Shown: positions 13,301 through 24,496 of the stretch, one piece after another
Numbering within the stretch: the stretch's first letter is position 1
How the letters are laid out: each line of letters begins with the position of its first letter
From: Acanthaster planci
Taxonomy: Eukaryota > Echinodermata > Asteroidea > Valvatida > Acanthasteridae
Direction: 5' to 3'
Assembly (NCBI RefSeq): GCF_001949145.1
Contig: NW_019091427.1
Coordinates: forward strand, 998,260 to 1,055,384
Length of the DNA: 57,125 nucleotides
Notes under the pieces: model-generated
The model's database searches: none
The model's input: the letters and a program-made list of their open reading frames with translations, nothing else
What the model was told of the DNA's origin: nothing
Position numbers and translations under genes: made by a program

Positions 13301-15132
13301 TACAGATATTTCCCTTACTTAAGGAGGAATCATGAACTCTAATACAGTCCATGCATCTTCAACGTTTATCCCCATTGAGGCCTATTTTTGCAATGCTTCG
13401 CTGGCTACAGTAGTCAAGACCTCTGATGACCATAAATTCAAGTCTCAAGCTGTTCAAATGAACTGGGACTAAACCATCATACCTTGTGTCTGATCTAAGA
13501 CGTCTCAACTACAACACTGCTGACAATAGGGCTGCGATAAAATGGTAGGCATCTACTTCTTGCAGCACTGAGTGAGATCCATCAGTTGGAACCCCTTGAG
13601 TGATCTGGTTGTCCATGTACAGTGACAACTAGACAGGATGGTTGCAAGATTTGGCCGTAAAAGCATGGATGATGTCGATGGTAGAATGATTTAGGATCAG
13701 GGCTAACTGCCATGAAGCAGATGCATGTGGTTTGTCCCTTTCCCACTATGCAGTGTGCAAGTCCGTCCATTTGAGCCCCCCCAAAAAATGGTCCTGCGGT
13801 GTGAATACTGTCCCTGATTTGGGTTGACGTATAGGGGTTACTGCTTTACTGAATAGGTAGCGACAGAGTTGGCTGTGATACTCTGTTGAGACAGCTCCAA
13901 TGACTTGATCTTGCTGAATCCCATCATGAAATCTCTGCATTGCATTCAGTGGTGCCATGATCGAATGGGGCAAGAATCCATTCTTGGGGAACATTTCAGA
14001 ATTACAATCATTTTGTTACACCACTTGCCATGCATGCGTCGGTCACTTTTCCTGTCTGTTGCCAATGCAAAAGTGGAGAGGACCCGTCATCAGACATCAA
14101 ATTTTTACAGCTTATGTGTGAGCAATCGTGCCAAATAATGAAAAGTATACATGACCTCCACGCACGCACACAAGTGTGTATTTGCCTGCAACTGGGGACC
14201 CCCTATTGTTCCTCTTTTGTTTGACCCTCTGTCAATCGGGGACCTTATTGTCCTTTATTGTTCAGGGTCCCCAATTGAATGCAGAAACAAACTCCAGCTA
14301 ATTTCAGTGTGATTGGTGCTGATGATGATGCCGCTCAATGCGTGCAAAGCTTTGCTTTGAAGTCACATGGATTTTCTACAGAGGGATAGATTTGGCATAT
14401 GCCGAGTACATGTACTGTATGCTGTCCAGTGTGTAACTACAATGTCATAATATTGCACTCTGGTACTTCTTGTCATTTAGATTGAAAATAACCGAACTTG
14501 TCAGTACCTTTTCATCGCCGGGGAGGCCGAGGCAGCGTGGAACAGCTGCCACTATGCACAGGAGGCCATGCGGAGACTAGCAAGACACGGCTGTCACAAC
14601 TATCAGCTGCTACGCTACCCAGACGCTGGCCATCTGATAGAGATTCCTTACGCACCAGTGGGCATCATGATTTACTCCCATGTTGCCGGTAAGATGCCCA
14701 TGTTAAAGTTCTGAGGCTGACCAGAAAAACAGTTGTGTTTCCTATTACCTTGAGGACACACAATTGGATTGACACCTAAGTAAATAATTTTTGCCGAAAG
14801 TATTAACAGTGTTATAGTGGTCATTGAATTCTGAATGAGCGCGCACTCACTGGAAAAAGTTAAAACAAGTCATACGTTAACTCATGTATTGGTAGTTGTC
14901 CCCTTCTGGGCGATGTCCATGGGTGAAAGAGAATCTCCTGCACCGGGTGTGACCTCAAGGGATAAATTAAACCCTCAGTTTAATTTTTAGCTGGTTATGT
15001 GAATTTACTGCAGGGAGCGTGGTGGACCATGGAGGTACTGTGAGGGGAATGGCAAAAGCGAGTGAGGACTCCTGGCCTAAAATGGTTATGTTCCTGCACA
15101 CCCACTGCGGCCGTGACAAACCCAAGCTGTGA
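1349..15132 (+). CDS. Acyl-CoA thioesterase / BAAT-family hydrolase, copy 1 (5' partial, 8 visible exons)
   Basis: Exons read by frame continuity: 1349-1473, 2580-2837, 4314-4483, 4729-4845, 10956-11041, 11505-11613, 14481-14688, 15014-15132 (stop TGA). They encode about 396 residues; the first exon (about 45 residues in copy 2) is not in the window. Order: N-terminal BAAT/ACOT beta domain (GGTYTG..MGLFW), then the alpha/beta hydrolase ([11 protein letters not shown], nucleophile elbow GVSLG). The catalytic His lies in DAGHLIE. Ser rather than Cys in the elbow points to a thioesterase, not an amino-acid N-acyltransferase. The product should hydrolyse acyl-CoA to fatty acid and CoA. It ends PKL, a variant PTS1 peroxisomal signal. 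The segment that should hold the catalytic Asp reads GEAEAAW, with Glu at the expected place. Intron 4846-10955 holds a DIRS retroelement. The closest vertebrate relatives are ACOT1/2/4 and BAAT; which one is not decided. Confidence 0.88.
3669..3835. repeat. Near-perfect long inverted repeat (fold-back hairpin)
   Basis: The arm starting at about 3680 (ATTGTCAGTTGGAAATTGAT...) is repeated in reverse complement and ends at about 3822. The arms match over about 54 bases with four differences, and a looser match extends the stem outward to 3669 and 3835. The loop is about 30 bases. It lies in a thioesterase copy 1 intron (2838-4313). This suits a young fold-back or MITE-like element; a small-RNA hairpin is a less likely reading. 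Confidence 0.75.
6076..6605 (+). repeat. Tandem sub-repeats in the DIRS leader
   Basis: The words CTCCACTACTGCCTTTG (6077 and 6202), GTCTCACCCTAC (about 6332 and 6515) and CGTAACAG (about 6128 and 6278) recur with similar neighbours. The part from about 6245 to 6605 fits two diverged copies of a roughly 180-base unit, with the matching stretch about 6330-6410 repeated at about 6513-6600. Such repeats are plausible leader structure of the retroelement rather than a host sequence. Confidence 0.6.
6868..7296 (+). pseudogene. DIRS ORF1 (gag-like) remnant
   Basis: From ATG at 6868 a frame of about 142 codons runs to 7296. The product is rich in Pro, Ser and Thr with a basic patch (NKKRKSQSP) near the end, like the poorly conserved ORF1 proteins of DIRS elements. 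A typical ORF1 would be longer, and frames shift afterwards (for example at 7300-8240), so this is probably only the front. The assignment rests on position upstream of the RT, not on a recognisable domain. Confidence 0.45.
8240..9945 (+). pseudogene. DIRS reverse transcriptase / RNase H, frameshifted and interrupted
   Basis: The segment 8553-8861 reads [19 protein letters not shown], then [12 protein letters not shown] and QYLNDW. These are the DIRS reverse-transcriptase landmarks (usually IDLQDAY and YLDDW). An Asp of each catalytic motif is Asn here. RNase H pieces follow in other frames: ITTDAS near 9292, [11 protein letters not shown] near 9367, EHIPG near 9470, [11 protein letters not shown] near 9600 and LIAPLWP near 9770. 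Frame changes and stops (for example TAA at 8859) show it cannot encode a working enzyme. Confidence 0.8.
9960..10552 (+). pseudogene. DIRS tyrosine recombinase, N-terminal two thirds only
   Basis: A frame from 9960 reads [20 protein letters not shown], an N-terminal SAM-like core-binding region, and continues to [12 protein letters not shown], the box I region with the first catalytic Arg. An in-frame TAG at about 10422 interrupts it, but the same frame stays recombinase-like ([20 protein letters not shown]) until TAA at 10550. The His-x-x-Arg and the nucleophilic Tyr that should follow are absent, so the 3' end of the element was lost. Confidence 0.75.
12057..12173. repeat. Short tandem duplication next to a MITE
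   Basis: Two blocks are repeated about 40 and 75 bases apart: the near-palindrome CTGTCTCTTAAGAGACTT (about 12056 and 12099) and ATGGGGCCCCTTTT (about 12077 and 12153). They abut the left end of the Harbinger-like element. They may belong to an older repeat into which that element inserted. Confidence 0.55.
12177..12725. mobile_element. Harbinger-like MITE (non-autonomous DNA transposon)
   Basis: The ends are inverted copies of CGGTCAACTCGGTCCGTAAC, perfect over the first 20 bases. They are flanked on both sides by TTA, which fits the three-base TWA target duplication of PIF/Harbinger transposons. Subterminal copies of CAAGTCAACTCGGTCCC occur repeatedly inside the left end and in inverted form inside the right end. 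The 549-base body has no transposase-like frame. It lies in a thioesterase copy 1 intron (11614-14480). The superfamily call rests only on the TTA and is tentative. Confidence 0.72.
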
Positions 15133-15395
15133 TACGAGCACCTATGATGAGTCAAGGATGTGTACATGTAGAGCAACTGTGCCCAGATATTGATGTTATC
15201 TAATCAAAATGTCTCTATTTTTCTGGAAGACAAATTTGTCTGCAAATATTATAATATTCCAAATTTCCTTCTAGCCAAACTTAGTGACAAACCTTGATCA
15301 AATATATTGAAATCAGCTGAATTACAGTGATCTCTATCATGCAAAATTCATCTGAACCATCCTCTGGTTCTTTTCAGAATAATATCACTGCACAA

Positions 15396-15609
15396 ACTGG
15401 GGTGTTAAATTTAACATCCGCGGTGTTATCAGAAGACTACACAAACACTTTTCTCTGGTGTTAAAATTTTGGTGTTATTTGGTGTTACTTGTAACACCTT
15501 CTAGTGCACTGTAACACTGGTCTGCACAGTAACATCATCAGTGTTAAAGTATCACCCTATGGTGTGGTCATCTGATAACACCCAAAAGTGGTGATTTTAA
15601 CACCCGAGT
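15396..15609. repeat. GGTGTTA-rich MITE-like element
   Basis: The left edge (ACTGGGGTGTTAAATT, then CGGTGTTATCAGA) is mirrored in inverted form at the right edge (TCTGATAACACCC, then TTTTAACACCCGAGT). The inside carries many GGTGTTA and TAACACC words in both orientations. It lies about 260 bases after the copy 1 stop codon, so it may sit in the 3' UTR or just beyond. Confidence 0.65.
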
Positions 15610-15841
15610 TTTTATATTCACAAAAGAGATATTTTTGCATGGTGCCACCAAAACCTATTACCTTTATCTTTTGTTTTCCCAAAGGATAACATCCTCTGTA
15701 TAGATAGCATTGAACAATGAAGGGCAAGATTAGGCCTATTTGATTTTTTTTTCATTTATATATATTAAATATAATAATCTATATATGTTATATGTTTTCA
15801 TTTGTCACATTTGTCACACATATACATATACATATATATTA

Positions 15842-15847
15842 AATAAA
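15842..15847 (+). terminator. Possible polyadenylation signal of thioesterase copy 1
   Basis: AATAAA about 710 bases past the copy 1 stop codon. The region is AT-rich, so the hexamer may be chance; another AATAAA lies at 15941. Confidence 0.25.
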
Positions 15848-15947
15848 GTCACACATAGCACATGCAACGGCAATAGCATGCACGATGCTATTACCATTTT
15901 CCTTTTTAGTTTCAACAGTGCGAGGAATCTTAGGTGAATCAATAAAT

Positions 15948-17890
15948 CATAGTTACAGGTACATATTCAGGACAGGAATTGGATAAGCATGCTTTGTACA
16001 ACGCACTTATTTAATCAACTCTTGAAGTTAATCTCTTTGAGTTCACAGTCTTAAAAAGTGACCAATTTCATACGCTATCTTCTCTAAAATTGAGCTGTCT
16101 ACAGCACTGGAAAATATGTCTCTTCGTGAAGATGATAAGCAGCTGTTATGATTTTTATGTAAATATATCAAGTTGTTTATGATGTATGAAGTTAGAAAAA
16201 GAGCAGTTTGCAATGCAGTAATGGCACCATTTAGAAGTACGTTGAGGCTCAATGTTTAAAATATGATTTTTCTGTTTCATTAAGACTGTGCAGATATTGT
16301 CTGTCTTTGATCACAGGCACAATTGGCCAATGACCAATGTATTCAATTTACGAAAGATTTCAATCCTGAAGATGATAAATGTCTCTTTACTGAGGCAAGA
16401 GCTGCATTGTATATAAAGAAATGTACCCTTGACGCTTTTAGACCCTTGTCTATGCGTGATCATGTAGATGCCGATTTGCATTCTTACCGGGAGTTGATGT
16501 AAGGCTTATAGGCCTATATAGTTGATAGTAGTTAACCTGTTTTGGTTTCGCAGCTGAGCCGCATGATCAGCCACACCAAAGGCCAAACTATAAATACATA
16601 GGTACACCCTAAATTTTCCCACGTGACAGAATCCTGTTCCTTTCCCAGTTCTTTGACATGTTTTCCAATACTGTCAAAATGTCTTTTTTTGTGCAGTCTT
16701 GGAACTTTTTATCCAGTAATGTCTTACATTACTCATTTTCATGAAAAACGGATGTATTGGTTTTGCCAAAGGGCTATATTTTTCCCACGAAGGTCAGCCA
16801 AATAATATTGTTTTTCATAGATCAAGTGCTCAGTGCATGCTGGCTGACAAGCATAGGCAGTGACCGTATGCATTAAACCCTACATGTATCTCAGATTGAG
16901 TGGAAAAGTCGCACTTGCTTATGCCGACTCTCCATCGGTGCATGCCAGTTTCAGGCATGGAACACCGGAGAAATCAACGGGGATGGGGCAGATTCCAAGA
17001 ACGAATTACCCTTTCCCCCTGACCTTGTAGGGGTGATAGTCCAGAAAATCTGGCTCTTGAATTGAATAATCAGTTATCATATCTTTCAAATAACTAAAGG
17101 ATGTACATATATGGAAAAAACAGCTGACCAACATCCCAAAGTGCTTTAAACATTGACAAGATTACAATTCGTGCATCATGTTTCCTCTTCATCTCGTTTG
17201 TGCAACTTCACCATGCAGCTTCAAGTTTAATGTTTAACACTTAAACAATTATGTAACCCGTACATTTAATTGTTTCTTGCAAAGCTTTAATGAGCAGCCC
17301 TGAAGTTAGTCCAACTAAAATCAGAAGAAAAGCTCATTGTTACACTTTACATATGAATAAAAATCAAGAAGTACAGCTCGTCACTGTCGTGCATGTTATA
17401 TGTTGTGAGTATTAGAAATAGTCCCAACAAGTCAAAATTTAGGAACTGAACTTTGTTTGATTTACTCAGCCGAGGAGCTATTATTCTCCACAATTGTATG
17501 TATGTTCGGTGATGATGATTACCAAAGGCTGATTTCTGTCCCATACATCTCCAATGAAAATATGGCAGCCTTTTTGGGGAGACGTTATAACCAATGCCTT
17601 GCAGGGATGCAGAACAGATCCCAATATTATACCAGAGTCTTTTGTAATCGTGGAAGATGTACACTTGTAATGATGATGCCTTAAACACAAGAGCCTCTCA
17701 CGTGGGGAACAGGAGTAAAGGCTTGGTGAGGAATTTGCCAATTCCGTGCATCCGCTCTTGTACAGAAAAAGTCCACCAGAAACCAACTTCGCCGAGAGAG
17801 TTGATGGCAAGATACCTTGCTGTGTATCCCCACGTGCTCACTTAACTTCACCATGAACAATTATCCTTTCTATGACCCAAACAGTCCTCA
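15948..17890. other. Intergenic DNA with no gene recognised
   Basis: AT-rich sequence between the two convergent thioesterase genes. Short open stretches occur on both strands, but none has recognisable domains, paired splice sites or family motifs. Confidence 0.5.
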
Positions 17891-17899
17891 ACCTCTGAA

Positions 17900-18110
17900 T
17901 TTCAATATGATTTTACATAGTGTACACCCCATCCGCTCCGAGCGGAACAAAAGACGGCGTATTTTTGGCACTCACCGCATACCACGCGCGAAATGGGACA
18001 GAAGGATACCCCTCCCTCACAAGTCCAATCCCTATACCAGTCCGGGAAATGCGCGAATTAGGAAACGTTTCCCAATTCGGAAACCAAATTAGGAAACTTC
18101 CGGTGTTTGC
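17900..18110. repeat. Dispersed repeat, copy 1 (CGAATTAGGAAACG family)
   Basis: The run CAGTCCGGGAAATG then CGAATTAGGAAACGTTTCCC (about 18040-18075) recurs in the opposite orientation at 22610-22690. The preceding AATCCCTATACC resembles a stretch at about 37675. It is intergenic, and element ends were not defined. Confidence 0.6.
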
Positions 18111-19574
18111 AAGATAATGTGCTTTTCTACAAGGAAACCGGAATTGCAACCCAGCGGCGCAACCAGTATTTGTGGTTTGGGGGGCGACCAAACTCGATTG
18201 GGGGTGGGGGGCTGGAATTTCAAATGAGGATGATTTTCTCAATGCTATTAATTAATTTGTCTATTAACAGACATTCAATTACCGAAACCACACGTAGGCC
18301 TAAAGTGAAATTATGGGGAAAAAGTGGAATTATGGCATGAGTTGAAATGTAACAGCGTGTTAAAAATAAATGTATGACGAAATAAAGTTGTGTGAAAGGC
18401 AAATCGTAATGTCAGGATTGAAGTGTTTTATTTCCAGTAATTTTTCTTGTATCAATTCTCTCAAGAAAAGAATTGCAGCCTATTTTCTTACTGTAAACTT
18501 TTTCTCACTAATTTTAAAGCACAATTAAAACAAAATTATATTAAATTTTTGGACATTGAAATGTTCTTAAAATGTGACTTAAAAACAAATCTGTTTGAAG
18601 CAAAACACATCTTTAGTAATAAAATGAAAATACTATTACACAGAGGTACGGTGAACATCAAACCAAAATGACAGAAGTAATCAGATTCGTAACAAAATGA
18701 AATCAAAAAATTTATGAACAGGCTAAATAGAATACTAAACTTTGGCGACATATTGTCGCAAAAAACTTACATCTTAAAACAACTCAACAGGGTCACTTCA
18801 ATTTACGCACTCAGTCTCAGTTTTTACAAAATCCAAATATGGCCTCGGTTATCCAAGTGGGGTTTTATTCCACACATGATCTCCTGTGCATACTTGGTTG
18901 TCCCAACCTCCAAAAGATAGGCAGCTGTCAATTTCGGTCCTCCGCCTTTCACCAGGTCATGCATCGTGCACCATTTCGCCCACGTATATGCAGAATTCGT
19001 TTTCCGACCAATGCACGGGACAGGATATTGCTAGTATTTCGGGAGACATGCCCAATGGTGCTGCCTGCCAGTTTTGATGGACAATGTACTTGGATGGTCC
19101 AGATTTGCTCGTCTATATTTCTTGGAGGGGAGGAGCCGTGACCAGACAACCCCAGTCATCAAACTGGCTGGACTTGTGGCTGCATTTCATGCCAAATCTA
19201 AGGCCTTCGAGGAGCATGTTACGATATGCGTGGTAGCTATTCCAAAGGGAAGAAAAACAGGGAGCGATGAGCAAAGTTGTGGTACGTTTTATTTTGATCT
19301 TAGCCACGTACATGACGTATACGAAAATCGCGGCATGATCAACAGTACCTGTTGATCCTGGAAACAAACACAATAGAGCCTGGAAGTAAAAGGTCACGCA
19401 GCGAGCTTCCGGAACCCTTGCGCGATCTGCCAATGGGGATTTTACATTGGGCCGTCCTGTCACGTTCGATAATTTTTGGAAAAATAATTCCTCACTGAAA
19501 CCACCCCATGTAACACTCATGTTGGAATTTTACCTTTATCTTCCTCAAGTAATATTTGGAAAAGTCACCTGGAG
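18111..19574. other. Intergenic DNA with no gene recognised
   Basis: Several short frames are open here on both strands, but none resembles a known protein and no exon chain can be assembled. It ends at the LINE relic. Confidence 0.45.
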
Positions 19575-19579
19575 ATGAG

Positions 19580-20310
19580 TTAAAAAACTCCTCATACACC
19601 CTCCGCCTCAACACCACTCAAGGCCCAGTCACCCTCGTCAGTCACCCCCAACAATGACAGCCACACCAGAGGCAAAAGACAAGTTCTACGAGAATCTCGC
19701 AACAACTGTCAGGATCATTCCCAACTCTGAACAAATCATACTCCTTGGAGAATTCAATGCCAGAGTGGGTGCTGACCATGACTCTTGGCCCTCCTGTCTT
19801 GGACCATTTGGCGTGGGCAGACTGAACGACAACAGACAGCGGCTGCTCGAGTTCTGCACATATCACGATCTGTGCATCACAGACTCGTTCTTCAAGACCA
19901 GGCCCCAACACAAGGTTTCCTGGAAACATCCATGCTCAAAGCACTGGCACCAGTTGGACTATCCTGACCAGGCGCACCTCACTGAAGAACGTGCTAATCA
20001 CTCGTTCATTCCAGAGTGCAGATTGCGGCACAGACCATTCATTGGTGTGTTGCAACGTCAAGCTGCAGCTGAAGAAATTCCATCGTGCTAGACAGCCTGG
20101 AAAAGCACGGATTGACACCAGCAAGATGGCCCAACCAGAACTTGTTGAGCAGTTTGCCTCCACTTTTGAGAAGGAACTTGGTGTACCACAAGAAGGAGAA
20201 TCTGCAAAGCAGAAGTGGGAAGAGCTGCAAAACACCGTCCACCACACAGCCTTGGCTACCTTTGGGAGGAAGACCTCGAAGTCACGGGACTGGTTTGATG
20301 CCAAGTTGAC
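19580..20310 (+). pseudogene. LINE endonuclease remnant
   Basis: LLGEFNARVG at about 19743-19772 corresponds to the LLGDFNARVG motif of AP-type LINE endonucleases, with the metal-binding Asp changed to Glu. After a frame change, SADCGTDHSLVCC (about 20014-20052) matches the terminal S/TDH motif. Only the C-terminal half of the domain is left. Confidence 0.7.
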
Positions 20311-20829
20311 CGAGATGACCCACTCATTGAAACCAAGCGTTCAGCACTTGCTGAGTACAAGAACTACCCAAACGAGAAGAATATACAGAGTCTCAGTGTT
20401 GCAAGAAGCAAAGTTCAGAAGACTGCTCGGCGATGTGCCAATGAATACTGGACTCAGCTCAGCCAAGACATTCAAACCGCTGCCATAACAGGGGACATCC
20501 GTGGTATGTACAATGGCATTAAGAAAGCACTTGGTCCGGCTCAGAGCAAGACGGCCCCCTCAAATCATCCACTGGGGAGATGATCACAGAAAAGAACAAG
20601 CAGATGGAGAGATGGGCGGAACACTACTATGACCTCTACCCCAGACAGGACACCGTGATACCGTCAGCCCTTGATGCCTTTGACTGCCTGCCATCTGTGG
20701 ACGAACTTGACGCCGAGCCAATCATCTCCCTCCTTAGCGTTGTTGGCAAAGTCTACGCACGAGTTATTCTCGCTCGTCTACAGAGGCTTTCCTAACGTGT
20801 TTACCCCAGTCCCAGCGATCAACAGTAGA

Positions 20830-21985
20830 CATGATATTTTCCATCCGCCAACTCCAGGAGAAATGTAGAGAACCTAACATGCCCTTGTACGTCGCCTTCA
20901 TCGACCTCACCTAAGCGTTCGATCTGGTCAGCAGAGAGGGCCTAATTTTCAAGATTCTGCCAAAGATAGGATGCCCACCACCAAAGTTGCAAAGCCTCAT
21001 CGACACCAACATGCAGGGGATAGTGCAGCACCACGGCAACGTCTCAGAGCCATTCAACATACGCAGCAGAGTGAAACCAGGGTTGTGTACTTGGCACCAA
21101 CCCTCTTTGGGATTTTCTTTGCTATGCTCCTGAGGCATGCCTTCAGTACAGCAACAGAGGGAATCTACCTGCACACAAGATTTGACGGCAGACTTTTCAA
21201 CCTCGCCCTCCTGAAAGCCAGAACTAAAGTACTCAATGCTCTAATCAGAGACATGCTGTTTGCAGACGATGCTGCAGTCGCAACCCACACAGCAGGAGCT
21301 TCAGACCCTGATGGACTGCTTCTCCCAGGCATGCACGGACTCCGGGCTTACCATCAGCCTGAAGAAGACAAACGTCTTGGCGCCTGCCTCATTAGCACAC
21401 TACTCTATGAGACTGAGACGTGGACAACATAGCCTACGCCCGGCAGGAAAAGAGACTGAACTCCTTCCACCTGCGCTGCATTCGCCACATCCTGGACGTA
21501 TCCTGGCTGGACAAAGTGCCCAACACACAAGTTTTGTCCCGCGCCGGCCTTCCCTCTATGTTAACTCTACTTAGGCAGCGCAGGCTGCGCTGGCTAGGCC
21601 ACGTTCACCGTATGGAGGATGGCAGAACCCCCAAAGACGTCCTCTACGGTGAACTGGCGACGGAGACGTTGGCCACCCACAACTGCGCTTTAGAGATGTC
21701 TGCAAGAGAGAAACGAAGGCCCTGGAGATTAACACAGAGCGGAGTGGGAGGACCTTGCAACGGACCGCTCCAAATAGAGAGGCACCTTGACCAGACAACT
21801 CAAGGCGGGTGAAAAGAGACTGACTGCTGTAGCAGATGAAAAAAGGACCCGCAGGAAGAACTGCCACAGACTCAGCAGCACGGAGACCACCCACAAGTGC
21901 GACCTGTGCGACAGGGTCTGCCATTCGCGCATCGGCCTGTTTAGCCACAGGTGGTGCTGTTCCAGCAGCTTAGACGTTTAGGATT
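20830..21985 (+). pseudogene. LINE reverse transcriptase and C-terminal finger remnant
   Basis: YVAFIDLT, then a stop, then AFDLVSREGL (about 20890-20940) is the RT motif with a stop replacing the usual Lys. FADDAAVATHT near 21258 is the catalytic FADD block, followed after a frame change by GLTISLKKTNVL. RRLRWLGHVHRMEDGRTPK (about 21579-21635) and a C-terminal CDLCDRVCHSRIGLFSHR finger close the polyprotein. Several frameshifts make it a pseudogene. Confidence 0.78.
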
Positions 21986-22559
21986 CTCTTCCATGGTCAT
22001 CATAGACCGACGGAGGCCGACATGTTACGGGGGTTAGCCACGAATTTTTTTTATTCGCCTTTCCCCGAAGATACCCCCAAAATAGTAGTAAAAGTATGCG
22101 CTTAGCTCTTAGTATAGCCGCCCGCCTCTATCCAAAACAGGGCCGCAATTTGGGGTTTGTGAAAGAAACACCCCGAACTGGAAACTACCAGTCCCAAATT
22201 CGGGATTTATAGAAATATTTCTATGATGCCTCCTGATTATGGCCTGTCTTATTGTAAAAAAATCCCGTGGGATCACAAAATATTCATGAGCTCGCGGGCA
22301 GAAATACAACGATTCGGTGGAATGCACCCAGTAACGCTTACATTCGCGCCATCGGACATCCGGGAATTCTGTACATTATTGAGTGGCACAAACGGTAAAT
22401 TTGCCCCTTTAACGTGTTTTAAAAGTCCATAGTGATGTCACACCGACCGCGAGAATGGTCACAAGTTCGGACTTTTTAAATGAAATGCACAGATAACATT
22501 TTGATTTTCGTAGACAGAAATTTAGGCAAGTAAATGAAAATCACATTTCAGCAATTTTT

Positions 22560-22815
22560 TGGCGCCAACGTGTAAAATTTCGCACCGGCGAGTTTGAATT
22601 TTACGTTTCCGAATTAGGAAACGTTTCCCAATTAGAAAACGGGGATTTCCAAATTGGGAAACGTTTCCTAATTCGAGCATTTCCCGGACTGATACACACT
22701 CCATACTATTAATTGTCACTTAACACATCCCCCCGTACCTGAGATAACAGTATAACAATGAACAACGCAAAGGCAGGGGGGTTCTCACTGTTCCTTAGTT
22801 TGCTTCATATGACCG
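22560..22815. repeat. Dispersed repeat, copy 2, with a perfect hairpin
   Basis: CGAATTAGGAAACGTTTCCC from 22610 is mirrored by GGGAAACGTTTCCTAATTCG ending at 22675, giving perfect arms of over 20 bases around a short spacer. Rightward, GATACACACTCC..ACTATT..AACACATCCCCCC and CAAAGGCAGGGGGGTTCTC resemble 37680-37790. It is therefore a member of the family seen at 17900 and 37610. Confidence 0.65.
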
Positions 22816-24353
22816 CATACGCGCGTTTATAAAAGAGATCAGTGGCGCGTTTGACGCGCGCGGAGCACAGTGAGTACACGGTACCTTAATGTATGGTCTT
22901 TGCGTACACGCAGAACGCATGCAATAACTTGGAAAACTTACAACTATGTGGCTTTTTTTGCCGCTTGGGGGTACACTTCAACTCGGGCGGATAGAGATCA
23001 CCAGTTTTGAATACATCACATGCATGCACTATAGACACTCCTCAGAAATTCTTTGAACAGCATTCGCTTGTTATATTTCAGATCAGAATGCATACATATA
23101 ACATTTCAATCGGACATCTCTCTGTAGTTTACACTTCCTAATTTTGAAAATATAAGATGCCAGGTTTGCATATAATTATTTCATCTTGCGTGATAAAATG
23201 AGATCATATTACCATAGGGTAGTCTTATGAATAATTTTATCAAAATAATTTTAGCATTGGCTAGGGTAAGTGTACGTTTCATTGTTGCAAAGTTATTAAT
23301 ATTGTTTTCCTAGTTTCCCTGGACTCCATTTTGAAGGATATTTTGATTGTTATTCCTTAAGTTTATCATCGCTTGTGAAAATTTCCTGCAAACTTTACTT
23401 GAAAACTCCTAAGTTTATACATGCAGTATTATAAAGTCCAATTAGTACTTTAAGACGAATGTTTCCATTTCTTGGGAAGGAAGTTTCGATATTATTTTGA
23501 CGGTGCTTGATGGCATTTGTTGTGATATGTAATAACAGACGCTCGATTTGCAGAAGCTTATTAGGCTCTTGGGCTACCTGGCTGTCGTGGGCAGGAGTTC
23601 ATCAAATAAACCAAAAACTACAGTGGCACCGGACTCTACTCTCCAAGCTTCCCAACTTTGTGGTCCAACACACTTCAGCATTCACTTTAAATTTGGTGAT
23701 TTACTTTTCTTGTATTTTCTTCAGAGATTAGAAGCTATATGTTAATAATGAACATCGATATAGTGACTCTAGTGTAAAAGGTCCTACGTGGAATTGTGGC
23801 ATTCACTTCAGCAATTGATATGTGGTCACTGCAGTACTGCCTTACTGTGCCAACAGGCTGTTAACAAGTTTTTCAGATGAGAGTGACCAACTGGAAGGAC
23901 TTTCTAATGTTTTTACGGAGTAGGGTTGATTTATTTGGTCGGTTTTCAGAGCACAGGCCATAGCAATCTTTCCTTTTTCTTGTCTAAGTGAAAGGCTAGT
24001 TCTGAAGCCAGGGAAAAAGACACTCTACCCCAGATTATTAAGTCAATGAATCAGAAAGCGAATATTCAGATTAAGCCTTGTTTCATTATTAACTGATTAT
24101 TTACATTCGTTTCAAGGCTTCGAGTCAACCGGTATCTTTCATAGGACATAACCTTCATAGGAAAATTTGTAGCAATAATGAGTGTCTGACAGGTACATGC
24201 TTGCAAAGTTTGACCAAATTTAGGCATTTCAGGGCCCAGTTTCATAAATCATCTAAAGAGAAATTGCTCCTACACAAAATTTTGCTGAGCCAATATTGCC
24301 AGAAAACCAGTCTGGGTGATAAAAACTGTGTGGTGTTCTAACTGATGACCCTC
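22816..24353. other. Intergenic DNA with no gene recognised
   Basis: AT-rich sequence downstream of thioesterase copy 2. No coding motifs, RNA genes or clear repeats were seen. Confidence 0.45.
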
Positions 24354-24359
24354 TTTATT
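24354..24359 (-). terminator. Polyadenylation signal of thioesterase copy 2
   Basis: AATAAA on the minus strand, about 138 bases past the stop codon, a normal 3' UTR distance. It is the first such hexamer after the gene that I noted. Confidence 0.5.
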
Positions 24360-24496
24360 GACAAGCAATTACAAATATTTTCTTTGTTTAAAGAAACATT
24401 TCCCTCCTTTTATGAGGGGCTCTATGAAATGGGCCCCAGGCCAAAACCCGTGGGCATGCTGGGCATATGCGTGGATGCATCCTCGTTTGCTGTTCC

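Larger units (their letters stand above)
19575..22030 (+). mobile_element. Decayed non-LTR retrotransposon (LINE)
   Basis: In order on the plus strand there is the back of an AP-type endonuclease, a reverse-transcriptase remnant with FADD, a conserved C-terminal region (RRLRWLGHVHRMEDGR) and a Cys-rich finger (CDLCDRVC). The layout matches a widespread animal LINE with an endonuclease-RT polyprotein. Frames change many times and stops interrupt it, so it is inactive. The 5' part of the endonuclease is missing and the right end near 22030 is approximate. It lies between the two convergent thioesterase genes. Confidence 0.82.

Noticed and set aside
14186-14276. Possible inverted repeat with GGGGACCC and GGGTCCCC
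   Set aside because: Only about ten bases pair well, too little to call an element.
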